Positions 47,616 through 55,752 of a stretch of DNA of 64,000 bases are shown piece after piece; position 1 is the stretch's first letter, and every line of letters starts with the position of its first letter. Source of the stretch: Caulobacter sp. CCUG 60055 (lineage in GTDB: Bacteria > Pseudomonadota > Alphaproteobacteria > Caulobacterales > Caulobacteraceae). The stretch spans positions 248,001 through 312,000 of the forward strand of contig NZ_PUIC01000001.1 in assembly GCF_022750545.1 (NCBI RefSeq), read 5' to 3'. The position numbers and the translations under genes are program-made. The notes under the pieces were generated by a model, which saw only the letters and a program-made list of their open reading frames with translations, was not told the DNA's origin and did no database searches.

Positions 47616-49370
47616 ATGGTATTCCTCGCTGAGGACTCCAAAGGTGCGCGCCCGCTCGCCCGCTTCGTCGGGGCGGGGGCGGCGCCCTCTTGGGCCGACA
47701 TCGTCGCCTTCATCCTGCTGGCGGGCGCGGCCGTGCTGGTCGTGCACGGCGCCGAGCAGATGGGCCAGCCGCTGGCGCAGCTGCAGACCGAGCCGGTGAC
47801 GCTCGATCCCGCGCGCCTGCCGGAATACGCCCTGCGGACGACGCTGCGCATGTTCGCCGCCCTGGGAGCCTCGCTGCTGTTCACCTTCACGGTGGCGACG
47901 CTGGCGGCCAAGAGCCGCAAGGCCGAGCTGGTGATCGTGCCGGCCCTGGACATCCTGCAATCGGTGCCGGTGCTGGGCTTCCTGACCTTCACCGTGACCT
48001 TCTTCATGGGGCTGTTCCCCGGACGGCAGCTGGGGGTCGAGTGCGCGGCGATCTTCGCCATCTTCACCAGCCAGGCCTGGAACATGGCCTTCAGCTTCTA
48101 CCAGGCCCTGCGCACCATTCCGGGCGACCTCGACGAGGTCTCGCGGCAGTTCCGCCTGTCGCCCTGGCGGCGGTTCGTGCGGCTGGAGCTGCCGTTCGCC
48201 ATGCCCGGACTGGTGTGGAACACCATGATGTCGATGTCGGGCGGCTGGTTCTTCGTGGTCGCCTCCGAGGCCATCACCGTCGGCAACACCACCGTCACCC
48301 TGCCGGGCATCGGGTCGTGGCTGGCCATCGCCATCGGGCGGGGCGACTTCGGCGCCGTCGCCCTGGCGGTCGGGGCCATGGGCGTGGTGATCGTGCTTTA
48401 CGACCAGTTCCTCTTCCGGCCGATCGTGGCCTGGGCCGACAAGTTCCGCTTCGAGCAGACGGCCTCCGCCGCGCAGCCGCGCTCCTGGCTCTACGATCTC
48501 GTGCGGCGCACCCACGCCATCCGCCAGCTGCTCGCGCCGCTGTCCTGGCCGGGGCGGTGGCTGGCGTCCATCGACTGGCCGCGGCCGCACGTTCCGGCGC
48601 TGCCGAGGCTGTCGCCGGCGGCGGTGCGGGTTCTCGACCTGGCCTGGATCGTCGCCGTGGGCGCGGCGGTCAGCGCGGCGGTCTGGCTGCTGGTGGTGTT
48701 CATCGCGCCGGTGCTGAGCTGGAGAGACCTGCTGTCGACTTTCGGCCTCGGCCTCGCCACCATGGCGCGGGTGGTGGTGCTGATCGCCATCGCCAGCCTG
48801 ATCTGGGTGCCGATCGGCGTCTGGATCGGCCTGCGCCCGCAATGGTCGGAGCGCCTGCAGCCGGTGGCCCAGTTCCTCGCCGCGTTCCCGGCCAACGTGC
48901 TGTTTCCCTTCGCGGTCATGGCCATCGTCGGGTTGAAGCTGAGCCCGGACGTCTGGCTGTCGCCGCTGATGGTGCTCGGCACGCAGTGGTACATCCTGTT
49001 CAACGTCATCGCCGGGGCCAGCGCCATTCCCAGCGACATGCGCGAGGCGGCCTCGATCTTCGGCCTGCGCGGCTGGCAGTGGTGGCGGCAGGTGGGGCTG
49101 CCGGGGATATTCCCCTATTATGTCACCGGCGCGCTGACGGCCTCCGGCGGGTCGTGGAACGCCAGCATCGTCGCCGAGGCGGTGTCCTGGGGGAACCGCC
49201 ACCTTGAGGCGGTCGGCCTGGGATCGTTCATAGCCAAGGCCACGGCGGCGGGCGACTATCCGCGCGTCGCCCTGGGCGTGGCGGTGATGTCGGTGTTCGT
49301 CATCGCTTTCAATCGTACGCTCTGGCGGCCGCTGTACCGCTTCGCCGAGCGCCGTCTCCGTCTCGACTAG
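47616..49370 (+). CDS. ABC transporter, fused double permease (NitT/TauT-like)
   Basis: A 584-residue protein with two binding-protein-dependent permease domains in tandem. The first is about residues 70-275, with EAA-loop LRTIPGDLDEVSRQFRLSPW; the second is about 375-575, with EAA-loop SAIPSDMREAASIFGLRGWQ. Each half has about six membrane helices, joined by a polar linker (about 285-335). The sequence is of the nitrate/taurine/bicarbonate permease class. It would pair as an internal dimer on the ATPase encoded 14 bases downstream. No periplasmic binding protein is encoded next to it. The imported substrate is unknown. Confidence 0.9.
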   Translation: MVFLAEDSKGARPLARFVGAGAAPSWADIVAFILLAGAAVLVVHGAEQMGQPLAQLQTEPVTLDPARLPEYALRTTLRMFAALGASLLFTFTVATLAAKSRKAELVIVPALDILQSVPVLGFLTFTVTFFMGLFPGRQLGVECAAIFAIFTSQAWNMAFSFYQALRTIPGDLDEVSRQFRLSPWRRFVRLELPFAMPGLVWNTMMSMSGGWFFVVASEAITVGNTTVTLPGIGSWLAIAIGRGDFGAVALAVGAMGVVIVLYDQFLFRPIVAWADKFRFEQTASAAQPRSWLYDLVRRTHAIRQLLAPLSWPGRWLASIDWPRPHVPALPRLSPAAVRVLDLAWIVAVGAAVSAAVWLLVVFIAPVLSWRDLLSTFGLGLATMARVVVLIAIASLIWVPIGVWIGLRPQWSERLQPVAQFLAAFPANVLFPFAVMAIVGLKLSPDVWLSPLMVLGTQWYILFNVIAGASAIPSDMREAASIFGLRGWQWWRQVGLPGIFPYYVTGALTASGGSWNASIVAEAVSWGNRHLEAVGLGSFIAKATAAGDYPRVALGVAVMSVFVIAFNRTLWRPLYRFAERRLRLD

Positions 49371-49384
49371 AAGGGAGCCCCGTG

Positions 49385-50689
49385 ATGAACGCGATCCCCA
49401 AGCTGCCGCTGGTGACCGTCCGCGGCGTGCGCCACCGCTACGGCAAGCCGCAGGGCGCCAGCCTGCTGGTGCTCGACAATGTCGACCTGACCCTGTCCGA
49501 GAACGAGATCGTCGGGCTGCTCGGGCGGTCCGGCTCGGGCAAGTCGACGCTGCTGCGTTCGATCGCCGGCCTGGTCAGCCCGACCGAGGGCGTGGTCGAG
49601 CTGCCGCGCCGCGCCGGCGAGGCCGACACCACGGTGAGCATGGTGTTCCAGAGCTTCGCGCTGTTCCCCTGGCTGACGGTCATGCAGAACGTCGAGATCG
49701 GCCTGGAGGCCAAGCGGGTCCCCAAGGACGAGCGGCGCAAGCGCGCCCTGGCGGCCATCGACCTGATCGGCCTCGACGGTTTCGAGAACGCCTATCCCAA
49801 GGAGCTGTCCGGCGGCATGCGCCAGCGGGTCGGCCTGGCGCGGGCCCTGGTGGTCAATCCCTCGGTGCTGCTGATGGACGAGCCGTTCTCGGCCCTGGAC
49901 GTGCTGACGGCCGAGACCCTGCGCACCGACCTTCTCGACCTGTGGTCCGAGAAGAAGATGCCGATCAAGTCGATCCTGATGGTGACGCACAACATCGAGG
50001 AGGCGGTGCTGATGTGCGACCGCATCCTGGTGTTCTCGTCGAATCCGGGCCGGGTCGTCGCCGAGATCAAGGTCGAACTGCCGCAGCCGCGCAACCGGCT
50101 CGACCCGGCTTTCCGGGCCATGGTCGAGGACATCTATGTCCGCATGACCACCCGCGCCGGACCGGGCCAGCCGCGCGACAGCTCGATCCCCGGCGTCGGC
50201 CTGGGCATGGCGTTGCCGCGGGTTTCGACCAACACCATCGCCGGCCTGATGGAGACCATCGCCGCCGCCCCCTATGACGGCAAGGCCGACCTGCCGCAGC
50301 TGGCCAGCGAACTGCAATACGAGGCCGACGAGCTGTTCCCCATCGCCGAGGTGCTGCAACTGTTGCGCTTCGCCGAACTGGAAGGCGGCGACCTCAAGCT
50401 GCTGCCGGCGGCCCGGCGCTATGTCGAGGCCGAGGTCGACGTGCGCAAGCACCTGTTCGGCCAGCACCTGCTCAGCTTCGTGCCCCTGGCCGCCCACATC
50501 CGCCGGGTCCTCGACGAGCGGCCTTCGCACCAGGCGCCCGCCCGGCGGTTCCGCGACGAGCTGGAGGACAGCATGTCCGAGGACTACGCCGCCCAGACCC
50601 TGAAGGCGGTGATCCAGTGGGGCCGCTACGCCGAAGCCTTCGCCTATGACGAGGTCGCCGACCTGTTCAGCCTCGACAACCCGATCTGA
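49385..50689 (+). CDS. ABC transporter ATPase with C-terminal AAA-associated domain
   Basis: A 434-residue protein. Residues 1-~250 are a NitT/TauT-class ATPase: Walker A GRSGSGKST, Q-loop VFQSFALFPWLTVMQNV, signature LSGGMRQRVGLARAL, Walker B VLLMDEPFSALD, switch VTHNIEEAVLM. Residues ~280-434 form a helical/winged domain (NTIAGLMETIAAAPYDGKAD through YEADELFPIAEVLQLLRFAE to the C-terminal AEAFAYDEVADLFSLD) matching the AAA-associated C-terminal domain family (PF09821 type). That extra domain probably regulates the transporter. A GTG one codon upstream is an alternative start. Co-transcribed with the double permease. Confidence 0.9.
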   Translation: MNAIPKLPLVTVRGVRHRYGKPQGASLLVLDNVDLTLSENEIVGLLGRSGSGKSTLLRSIAGLVSPTEGVVELPRRAGEADTTVSMVFQSFALFPWLTVMQNVEIGLEAKRVPKDERRKRALAAIDLIGLDGFENAYPKELSGGMRQRVGLARALVVNPSVLLMDEPFSALDVLTAETLRTDLLDLWSEKKMPIKSILMVTHNIEEAVLMCDRILVFSSNPGRVVAEIKVELPQPRNRLDPAFRAMVEDIYVRMTTRAGPGQPRDSSIPGVGLGMALPRVSTNTIAGLMETIAAAPYDGKADLPQLASELQYEADELFPIAEVLQLLRFAELEGGDLKLLPAARRYVEAEVDVRKHLFGQHLLSFVPLAAHIRRVLDERPSHQAPARRFRDELEDSMSEDYAAQTLKAVIQWGRYAEAFAYDEVADLFSLDNPI

Positions 50690-50762
50690 GGCCGCGGCCG
50701 GTCTCGCCGTCGTGGCCGGCCGTCGTTAAGCTGCAGATTCGCGTATTCGAAGCGGCGGGGCG

Positions 50763-52025
50763 ATGGCGGTGATCGGGCGGCGGCATGTATTGGGCCTGGG
50801 TTTGGCCGTGGGCGCGGGCGCGGCGCTGGGGCTTTCCTCCCGGCCGTCCTGGGCCGCCAAGCAAAGCGGCCTTTCGCCCATCACCGGCGGGGTCAAGCCG
50901 ATCGGACAGGCCGAGCGCCTGGCGCGGGTCGCCAAGCTTCAGGGCCTGATGCGGGCGCGGGGCTTTTCGGCGGTGTTGATCGAGCCGGGCGCCTCGATGA
51001 CCTATTTCACCGGCGTGCGCTGGCATCGCAGCGAGCGCCTGACCGCCGCCCTGATCCCCGTCGAGGGCGACGCCTGCATCGTCACGCCGCACTTCGAGGA
51101 GCCTTCGGTCCGCGAGACCCTGGCCATCCCCGGCGAGGTCCGCGTCTGGCAGGAGGACGAGAACCCGCTGGCCGTCGTCGCCGCCTGGCTGCGCGAGCGC
51201 AAGCTGGCCCAGGGCGTGGTCGGGGTCGAGGAGACGGTGCGCTATTTCGCGGTCGACGGGCTGCGCAAGGTCCTGCCGGACGTCGCCGTCCGCTCGGCCG
51301 CCGAGGTGGTTCGCCCCTGCCGGATGGTCAAGTCGCAGGCCGAGCTCGACCTGATGCAGGCCGCCACCGACGTGACCATCGCCGCCTACCGGCATACCGC
51401 CGCCCAGATCCGGCGCGGCATGACGCCGGCCGACATCGCCGAGATCATGAACGGCGCCACCGAGGCCTTGGGCGGCGAGCCCGAATTCGCGCTGATCCTG
51501 CTCGGCGAGGCCAGCGCCTATCCGCACGGTTCGGGCAAGCCCCAACAGGTGCGCGACGGCGAGGTGGTGCTGATGGACTGCGGCTGCAATGTCCAGGGCT
51601 ATCAATCGGACGTCTCGCGGACTCTGGTGTTCGGCGAGCCGAACAAGCGCCAGCGCGAGGTGTGGGGCCAGGTGCGCCAGGGCCAGCAGGTCGCCCTGGA
51701 GGCCGCCAGGATCGGCGCCCCGGCCGGCTCGGTCGACGACGCCGTGCGGGCCTATTACGCCAAGCTCGGCTATGGCCCCGGCTATCGGCTGCCGGGCCTT
51801 TCGCACCGCACCGGCCACGGCATCGGCCTCGACGGCCATGAGCCGGTCAACCTGGTGCACGGAGAGACGACCGCGCTGGCGGCGGGGATGTGCTTCTCGA
51901 ACGAGCCGGGCCTCTATATCCCGGGCGCGTTCGGCGTTCGGCTGGAGGACTGCTTCCACATGACCGAGGCCGGGCTGCGCTGGTTCTCGACGCCGCCGAC
52001 CTCGATCGACCAGCCGTTCGGCTAG
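50763..52025 (+). CDS. Exported M24-family metallopeptidase (Xaa-Pro dipeptidase-like)
   Basis: A 420-residue protein. The N-terminus GRRHVLGLGLAVGAGAALGL then SSRPSWA resembles a twin-arginine (Tat) signal, so it is probably periplasmic, unlike most Xaa-Pro peptidases. A creatinase-type N domain (about 55-185) precedes the pita-bread M24 domain. The dinuclear metal ligands are visible in order: Asp in VLMDCGCNV, Asp in QSDVSRTLVF, His in RTGHGIGLDGHEP, Glu in FSNEPGLYI and Glu in VRLEDCFHM. It probably releases N-terminal residues before proline. Stands alone. Confidence 0.9.
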   Translation: MAVIGRRHVLGLGLAVGAGAALGLSSRPSWAAKQSGLSPITGGVKPIGQAERLARVAKLQGLMRARGFSAVLIEPGASMTYFTGVRWHRSERLTAALIPVEGDACIVTPHFEEPSVRETLAIPGEVRVWQEDENPLAVVAAWLRERKLAQGVVGVEETVRYFAVDGLRKVLPDVAVRSAAEVVRPCRMVKSQAELDLMQAATDVTIAAYRHTAAQIRRGMTPADIAEIMNGATEALGGEPEFALILLGEASAYPHGSGKPQQVRDGEVVLMDCGCNVQGYQSDVSRTLVFGEPNKRQREVWGQVRQGQQVALEAARIGAPAGSVDDAVRAYYAKLGYGPGYRLPGLSHRTGHGIGLDGHEPVNLVHGETTALAAGMCFSNEPGLYIPGAFGVRLEDCFHMTEAGLRWFSTPPTSIDQPFG

Positions 52026-52050
52026 CCGTCGAGGCGCGCGGGGGCGGGCG

Positions 52051-52473
52051 CTATTCGCAGAACACCCGGACCTTGGTCTTTTCCTGGTCGACGTCGACGC
52101 TCAGGTCGTTGAGCTGCTGGATCAGGGCCTCGACGTTCTCGGGCTTGATCTGACCGACGTCGAAGTCGATCCCGTGCTCGTTGAGGGCGCGGTTGAGCGG
52201 CGCGCGGGCGTGCGTGGGGATCAGCGCGCCCAGGCGCACGCCGGCCCGCAGCAGCTGCATCGGGACGCGGATGTTGACCTTGGTCGGGCTCTCGGCGCTG
52301 TCGTCGTCGACCAGCACGCGCAGGTACTTCGGCTGGCGTTCGGAGATGGGGAAGGAGGCGTCGGCGCCGGCGGACGCCTCGCCGCCGATGGCGACGAGCA
52401 GGCGTTCGGCCTCGTCCGTGGTGATCTTGCCTTCGGCCAGCATCTGCAGGATGCGGCGACGTTCTTCGTTCAT
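52051..52473 (-). CDS. SHOCT-like helical N-domain protein (YvlB/LiaX N-terminal type)
   Basis: A 140-residue cytosolic protein. It starts MNEERRRILQMLAEGKITTDEAERLLVAIGG, read in two parts: MNEERRRILQMLAEGKITTD and EAERLLVAIG, the small helical-hairpin module found at the N-terminus of DUF4097/YvlB/LiaX-type envelope-stress proteins. Then PKYLRVLVDDDSAESPTKVN, IRVPMQLLRAGVRLGALIPT and a helical C-terminal part (VEALIQQLNDLSVDVDQEKT) follow. The DUF4097 beta-helix is absent. It is last of a three-gene leftward cassette with a DUF2089 regulator and a small membrane protein, and shares the hairpin motif with that regulator. The exact function is unknown. Confidence 0.8.
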   Translation of the reverse strand: MNEERRRILQMLAEGKITTDEAERLLVAIGGEASAGADASFPISERQPKYLRVLVDDDSAESPTKVNIRVPMQLLRAGVRLGALIPTHARAPLNRALNEHGIDFDVGQIKPENVEALIQQLNDLSVDVDQEKTKVRVFCE

Positions 52474-52488
52474 GGCGGCGGTCCTTTC

Positions 52489-52749
52489 TTAGAGTAAGCG
52501 GAGGGAGAAGCTGTCGGCTCCGGTGTGGACGGTGAGCAACGCGCCTCGCGAGGCGCTGACCACGCTCCAGACGCCGGCGGCGACGAGGAGCGGGCCGAAG
52601 ATTCCCAGCAGGGCCAGGGCGATCAGCAGCGGGGCGGCGAGCAGGGCCAGCGGCGCCAGCAGCAGCCACAGCAGGAACAGCGGCAGCCACAGCCGGACCG
52701 GCCGTCTGCGCGGCCGCTCGACGCGGACCAGGGCGAGCATCGGCATCAT
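52489..52749 (-). CDS. Small hydrophobic membrane protein of the DUF2089 cassette
   Basis: An 86-residue protein: a short N-terminal part, a basic stretch RVERPRRRPVRLW (positive-inside signal), two adjoining membrane helices (about 22-42 and 43-65, rich in Leu/Ala) and a short tail LLTVHTGADSFSLRLL. No family recognised. Its start overlaps the DUF2089 gene's stop by 4 bases (ATGA), and the SHOCT-like gene follows 15 bases after its stop, so the three form one operon. It probably anchors or senses for the cassette; this is inference. Confidence 0.72.
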   Translation of the reverse strand: MMPMLALVRVERPRRRPVRLWLPLFLLWLLLAPLALLAAPLLIALALLGIFGPLLVAAGVWSVVSASRGALLTVHTGADSFSLRLL

Positions 52750-53132
52750 CGGCCGCTCTCCAGTTCGCGCACGGCCTGATCGGCGTCGATCTCGCCCCGC
52801 GCCAGCCGGTCGAGCACGTCGCCGCGCGAGGGGCGCGGATCGGTCTCGACCGGGTCGAGGGCCGTGGCGAGGCGGCTCAGGCGGGCCTTGATGGTGGGGT
52901 AGCTGACCCCGAACACCTGCTCCATCTCCTTGATCGAGCCGTGGCTGCGCACGAACGCGGCGATGAACACCTGATCGTCGGCCGACAGCTGCGCCAACAC
53001 GGGCGGCTCGAACGCCCCTTCGATGACGATGTCCTTGGCGGTCAGGCGCACGCGCTCGATCACCATCGCCGCGCCGTGGGTGAGCTCGGTCAGTTCCTGC
53101 CAGTCACGGGTCGGTCGAGGGGGGGGCGGCAT
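52746..53132 (-). CDS. DUF2089-family putative transcription regulator
   Basis: A 128-residue protein. Its core (about 48-88, LSADDQVFIAAFVRSHGSIK then EMEQVFGVSYPTIKARLSRL) is a helix-turn-helix in the style of sigma-70 region 4, characteristic of DUF2089. The C-terminal ~28 residues (RGDVLDRLARGEIDADQAVR) repeat the SHOCT-like hairpin also seen in the cassette's third protein. DUF2089 proteins usually have an N-terminal zinc ribbon; no Cys pairs are present here. The second ATG was chosen because GGAG lies 8 bases upstream of it. First gene of the cassette. Confidence 0.84.
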   Translation of the reverse strand: MPPPPRPTRDWQELTELTHGAAMVIERVRLTAKDIVIEGAFEPPVLAQLSADDQVFIAAFVRSHGSIKEMEQVFGVSYPTIKARLSRLATALDPVETDPRPSRGDVLDRLARGEIDADQAVRELESGR

Positions 53133-53163
53133 GGTCATATCTCCAGACTTGACCTACCTATAA

Positions 53164-53169
53164 ATTATA
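53164..53169 (-). promoter_or_regulatory. Perfect -10 hexamer in an AT-rich island before the DUF2089 operon
   Basis: The complement reads TATAAT, 32 bases upstream of the chosen DUF2089 start, inside about 50 bases that are almost pure A/T (53151-53200) in an otherwise very GC-rich region. No good -35 lies at 17 bases. GGAATT and AATTCC also form a 6-base inverted repeat at 53182-53202. This looks like a strong or upstream-activated promoter. Confidence 0.5.
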
Positions 53170-53249
53170 AAAATCAATTTTGGAATTCATTTTTTTAATT
53201 CCGCCCGCCGCGTCGCAGAAAGGACAGGCCAAACGGGCGTGCTTCGTCC

Positions 53250-53267
53250 GTCGGCCGATCGGCCGAC
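53250..53267. promoter_or_regulatory. Perfect 18-base palindrome between the TonB receptor gene and the DUF2089 operon
   Basis: GTCGGCCGATCGGCCGAC is exactly self-complementary. It lies about 75 bases after the receptor stop and 118 bases upstream of the DUF2089 start. It may be a transcript-end hairpin for the receptor operon (no U-tract follows) or an operator. The GTCGGCCGA core also occurs in the dyad at 47454-47485. Confidence 0.4.
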
Positions 53268-53339
53268 CCCGCGCGGAAACGGTTTGAAGGAAGTTCATGG
53301 CTCCGGCCGGAGCGCGGGGCGACGCCTTGGCGTCCTGGC

Positions 53340-55748
53340 CTAATAGGCCCAGTTGAAGGCGAGGCCGACCGTCCTCGGGCGCAGGGGGGTCACCTGCTGG
53401 ACGCTGCGCATGCTGAACGGGTTGCCGAAGGCGAAGGTGTCGGCGGCGGTGTTCGCCGGATTGTCGACGAAGAAGGTCAGGCGCATGCGCGGGCTTTCGA
53501 GGCCCATGGACAGCCGGCCGGTGAGATAGCCCCCCATCCGCGCCGACGAGGCCTGCTCGAAGGTCAGGTGCGAGGGGCCGACATAGGCGGCCTTGGCGCC
53601 GGCGACCACGGCCAGCGACCCGGTCAGGGGGCGTCGATAGTCGACGGCGGCGCTGGCGGAGACCCGCGGCACGCCCGGAAGCCCGACGTCGTCCGCCGTG
53701 GCGGCGGTCTCGTCGCGATGGGTCAGTTCGGGGTTGTTCAGCAGCATGGCGCCGCGCAGGGTCCAGCGATCGCCCAGCCGCCAGTCGCCCTCGGCCTCGA
53801 GGCCGGAGACGACGCCGTCGCCGACATTGGCCGTATAGGGCAGGCCGGACGGCAGGTACTGGTCGCTCTGGATATTGTACCAGGTGGCGTAATAGGCCGC
53901 GGTGCGCAGGCGGATGCGGCCCCCGTTCAGGACCAGCTTGGCCCCGACCTCGAAGCTCCACAGCTCGTCGGGGCTGTAGCGTCGATCGGGCTGCGGGCCC
54001 GCGCCCGTCTCCGGGAAGACCTGGCCCGCCGGGCCGCTGGTGTTGAAGCCGCCGATCCGGTGTCCCTCCGCCGCCTGTCCATAGACGATCAGGCGATCGG
54101 AGGCCTGGAAGCTGACCACCGCCTTGGGCGCGAGATTGTCGACGTCGAAGCGTCCGTCGAACCCGCGATCGGGCGCGAGGGCCGTGGCCACGGTCGAGGC
54201 CACCCGCCGCGACGCCTGCACCGCCCGCAGGCCGCCGGTGACGCTGAGGCGCGAGGTCAGGGCGTAGGTCGCTTCACCATAGACGGCGATCTCGCCGATC
54301 TCGTCGGTGCGCACCTCGCGATAGGCGGCGGCGCCCGCGCCGGGCGGCGACCGCAGGTCCGCGGTCAGGGTCTCCTCGCCGGTCGAGAAGAACAGGCCGG
54401 CCAGCCATTGCAGACGCCCCGGCCGCGTCGAGGACAGCGTCGCCTCGGTGACGAACAGCTCCATCTTGTCGTTTTCGTCATAGGCGGCCGCGCCGGCCGC
54501 GCCGGGCAGGAAGGCGGCCAGGGCCAGGGTGGCGTCGTACCGCGAGGTCAGGCTGTGATTGACCTGCGAGGCCGAGATCTTCAGGCGGCCCCAGGCGGTC
54601 TGGCCCTCGAGGGTGGCGAAGCCGTGGTTGAAGTCGTTGTCGTGCGGCTCGCGCACGCTGTTGTCCCGCTGATACCGGCTCAGCCCGCCCTGTGCGTACT
54701 GGGTGTCGGCCGAGCTGATCCCCTGATAGGCGAGGCCGAGGCTGAGGGTCCAGTTCGGGGTCGCGGCGTAGCGCAGCGCCATGCGGCCGCCGGCCCGCGA
54801 GGTGCGGTTGACGTTCTTGAGACCGAGCCCCGCGTCGTCGATGTAGCCGCCCTGGATCTCGCTGTAGCCGACGGCCCGCACGGCCAGCCGGCCGCGGACG
54901 ATGGGAATGTTGAGCATCCAGTCGACGGCGTGGCTGGGGCTTCCGGACTGGGTGAGCTGGCCCTGGGCGCCGATCGCCGCGGCCCAGCCGTCGAGATCCG
55001 GCTTGCGGGTGACCATGTGGATCACCCCGCCGATGGAGCCGGCCCCGTAGAGCGTGCCCTGAGGCCCGCGCAGGACCTCGATGCGATCCATGTCCACCAG
55101 GCGCAGGTCGGGGTCGGGTGCGTTGTAGGTGATCGGCACGTCGTCGAGATAGAGGCCGACGGTCGACTGCGTGCGGCCGGTGAAGGCGCCGTCCGACAGG
55201 CCGCGGATCAGGATCTTGTCGCGACCGGACCCCAGGTTGGTCAGGGTGATCCCGGCCAGCTGCGAGGCGAGGTCCGACAGGTCGGCCGCCCCCTGGCGCT
55301 CGAGGTCGCGCCGGCTGAGCGAGCTCAGGGCGTAGGGCGATCTGTCGATCAGCACCTCGCGCTTGGTGGCGGTGACGACCAATTCGTCCACCGGCGGCCC
55401 GGCGGCGTCCGGCCGTGGCGGCGGCGCGGGCGCGGGGCGGTCATGGCGCGGCTGCACGCGGAAGGTCCTGGCGTCGATGACCACGAAGGTGCAGCGGCCG
55501 CCGGCCAACAGCTGCGCCAACGCCGCCTCGGGCGTGAACCGGCCGCGAACCGCCCGGCTGCGGCCGCCGCAGCCGCCGGCGGCGCCGGTGTCGATGGAGA
55601 CGGCGGCCTGGACCGCGAAATCGATCAGCGCCTCGCCGGTCGGCTTGGCGGGAATGTCGAAGGCGCGCGGCGGCGCGGCGGCGTGGGCCAGGGCGGGAGA
55701 ACAGACGGCGACGCCGGCCAGCAGCGCCGCGCTCAGCGATCTCGGCAA
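53340..55748 (-). CDS. TonB-dependent receptor with N-terminal STN signalling domain
   Basis: An ~802-residue outer-membrane receptor. The signal peptide is PRSLSAALLAGVAVCSPALA; an STN domain follows (about 27-100, AFDIPAKPTGEALIDFAVQA with TPEAALAQLLAGGRCTF), then a TonB-box-like VDELVVTATKREV, a plug (DKILIRGLSD, LDDVPITYN, MDRIEVLRGPQGTLYGAGSI) and a 22-strand barrel ending NWAY. STN domains pass the ligand signal to a FecR-type anti-sigma factor. The start is a TTG 4 bases after the fecR stop: no ATG/GTG precedes the signal peptide in frame. Likely ligands are ferric chelates, but other substrates are possible. Confidence 0.9.
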   Translation of the reverse strand: MPRSLSAALLAGVAVCSPALAHAAAPPRAFDIPAKPTGEALIDFAVQAAVSIDTGAAGGCGGRSRAVRGRFTPEAALAQLLAGGRCTFVVIDARTFRVQPRHDRPAPAPPPRPDAAGPPVDELVVTATKREVLIDRSPYALSSLSRRDLERQGAADLSDLASQLAGITLTNLGSGRDKILIRGLSDGAFTGRTQSTVGLYLDDVPITYNAPDPDLRLVDMDRIEVLRGPQGTLYGAGSIGGVIHMVTRKPDLDGWAAAIGAQGQLTQSGSPSHAVDWMLNIPIVRGRLAVRAVGYSEIQGGYIDDAGLGLKNVNRTSRAGGRMALRYAATPNWTLSLGLAYQGISSADTQYAQGGLSRYQRDNSVREPHDNDFNHGFATLEGQTAWGRLKISASQVNHSLTSRYDATLALAAFLPGAAGAAAYDENDKMELFVTEATLSSTRPGRLQWLAGLFFSTGEETLTADLRSPPGAGAAAYREVRTDEIGEIAVYGEATYALTSRLSVTGGLRAVQASRRVASTVATALAPDRGFDGRFDVDNLAPKAVVSFQASDRLIVYGQAAEGHRIGGFNTSGPAGQVFPETGAGPQPDRRYSPDELWSFEVGAKLVLNGGRIRLRTAAYYATWYNIQSDQYLPSGLPYTANVGDGVVSGLEAEGDWRLGDRWTLRGAMLLNNPELTHRDETAATADDVGLPGVPRVSASAAVDYRRPLTGSLAVVAGAKAAYVGPSHLTFEQASSARMGGYLTGRLSMGLESPRMRLTFFVDNPANTAADTFAFGNPFSMRSVQQVTPLRPRTVGLAFNWAY

Positions 55749-55752
55749 GGCG

